Shown here: positions 33,902 through 34,169 of the stretch, piece after piece
How the letters are laid out: every line of letters begins with the position of its first letter
Numbering within the stretch: position 1 is the first letter of the stretch
NCBI GenBank assembly: GCA_948440265.1
Contig: CAOJOK010000017.1
Coordinates: 1 to 34,169, forward strand
Direction of reading: 5' to 3'
Length of the DNA: 34,169 bases
From: an uncultured Clostridia bacterium
GTDB lineage: Bacteria > Bacillota > Clostridia > Christensenellales > Pumilibacteraceae
Program-made: the position numbers and the translations under genes
Notes under the pieces: model-generated
The model's input: the letters and a program-made list of their open reading frames with translations, nothing else
Told to the model about the DNA's origin: nothing
The model's database searches: none

Positions 33902-33930
33902 ATTATATCATAATTTTGCAAATCAATCAA
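33902..33930 (-). promoter_or_regulatory. Promoter of the DUF4364-TSCPD operon
   Basis: On the minus strand: TTGATT (33930-33925), 17 bases, TATAAT (33907-33902), start near 33895, then GGAGG at 33883-33879. Confidence 0.8.
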
Positions 33931-33962
33931 CATATTTTTATTGTTTTCTACAAAATAATTTT

Positions 33963-34169
33963 CCTGACGGCACATACACTTCGAAATACTGTGTCAAACT
34001 GCGGTTTTTCTCGGGTCATTTACGCCAAGTAAACTCCCCGTCGAAAAACCTTGTTTTCCTTGTCTTTCTCGCGTCTGTGCCGTCAGCCTGACGGCGTATA
34101 AACTTCACATTTCTGCGTCAAGCTACGCATTTTTTCGGGGCGAGTACACGAAGTACACGCCCTTTCAAA
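33963..34169. repeat. Two imperfect direct repeats of about 80 bases
   Basis: Copy 1 begins at 33963 and copy 2 at 34087. Both start CCTGACGGC and share ACTTC, CTGNGTCAA, TTTTTCTCGGG-like and AAGTA blocks in the same order, 124 bases apart. Their 3' parts can form hairpins (GGGCG-type arms in copy 2). A perfect palindrome, GCCGTCAG-C-CTGACGGC, lies at 34079-34095, at the start of copy 2. No gene is evident here. The second copy runs to the window edge. Confidence 0.6.

Overview
This window looks like the right-hand part of a prophage in a Gram-positive gut-type bacterium of class Clostridia, joined to ordinary chromosome. A Spo0A DNA-binding domain, DUF4364, a TSCPD protein, BspA-like repeats and strong AGGAGG ribosome binding sites all point to Clostridia. 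Genus cannot be decided from the sequence.

Region 1 (1 to about 20,950, plus strand) is a phage late operon: terminase large subunit (cut by the left edge), three small genes, portal, scaffold, major capsid, head-tail connector-type genes, a glycine-zipper protein, a large Tal/hub-like tail protein, a receptor-binding fibre, a coiled-coil tail accessory protein and three membrane proteins. I found no long tape-measure gene and no recognisable endolysin.

Two cassettes interrupt this operon and are the most interesting part. Each has a small plus-strand gene resembling phage polyvalent effector domains (LPD/PBECR-like), at 3689-4381 and 7831-8424. Each is followed by a convergent minus-strand small-RNA gene with its own near-consensus promoter (TTGACT, 17 nt, TATAAT). 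The two RNAs carry one and two copies of the same fold. An outer stem encloses two hairpins whose loops pair with each other, and all helices are kept by compensatory changes. The arrangement recalls a tRNA elbow. I infer an unrecognised effector plus structured-RNA system, possibly a toxin with a constitutively made RNA antidote. A third minus-strand unit (14589-15340) encodes a lipoprotein whose start codon is separated from its reading frame by a C9 tract, so it is probably phase-variable.

Region 2 (20,916 to 22,050, minus strand) is the likely prophage edge: a receiver-less Spo0A DNA-binding protein, an XRE-family regulator, and the first 93 residues of a substrate-binding lipoprotein that breaks off mid-domain.

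Region 3 (22,186 to 30,180, plus strand) is host chromosome: a DUF2207 membrane protein, a membrane-anchored GH3 glycosidase with permuted domain order, and a complete valyl-tRNA synthetase, each with a visible promoter and two with clear terminators.

Region 4 (30,230 to 33,930, minus strand) holds a large BspA-type leucine-rich-repeat lipoprotein, a TSCPD protein and a DUF4364 regulator. The last about 210 bases carry an imperfect direct repeat of about 80 bases.
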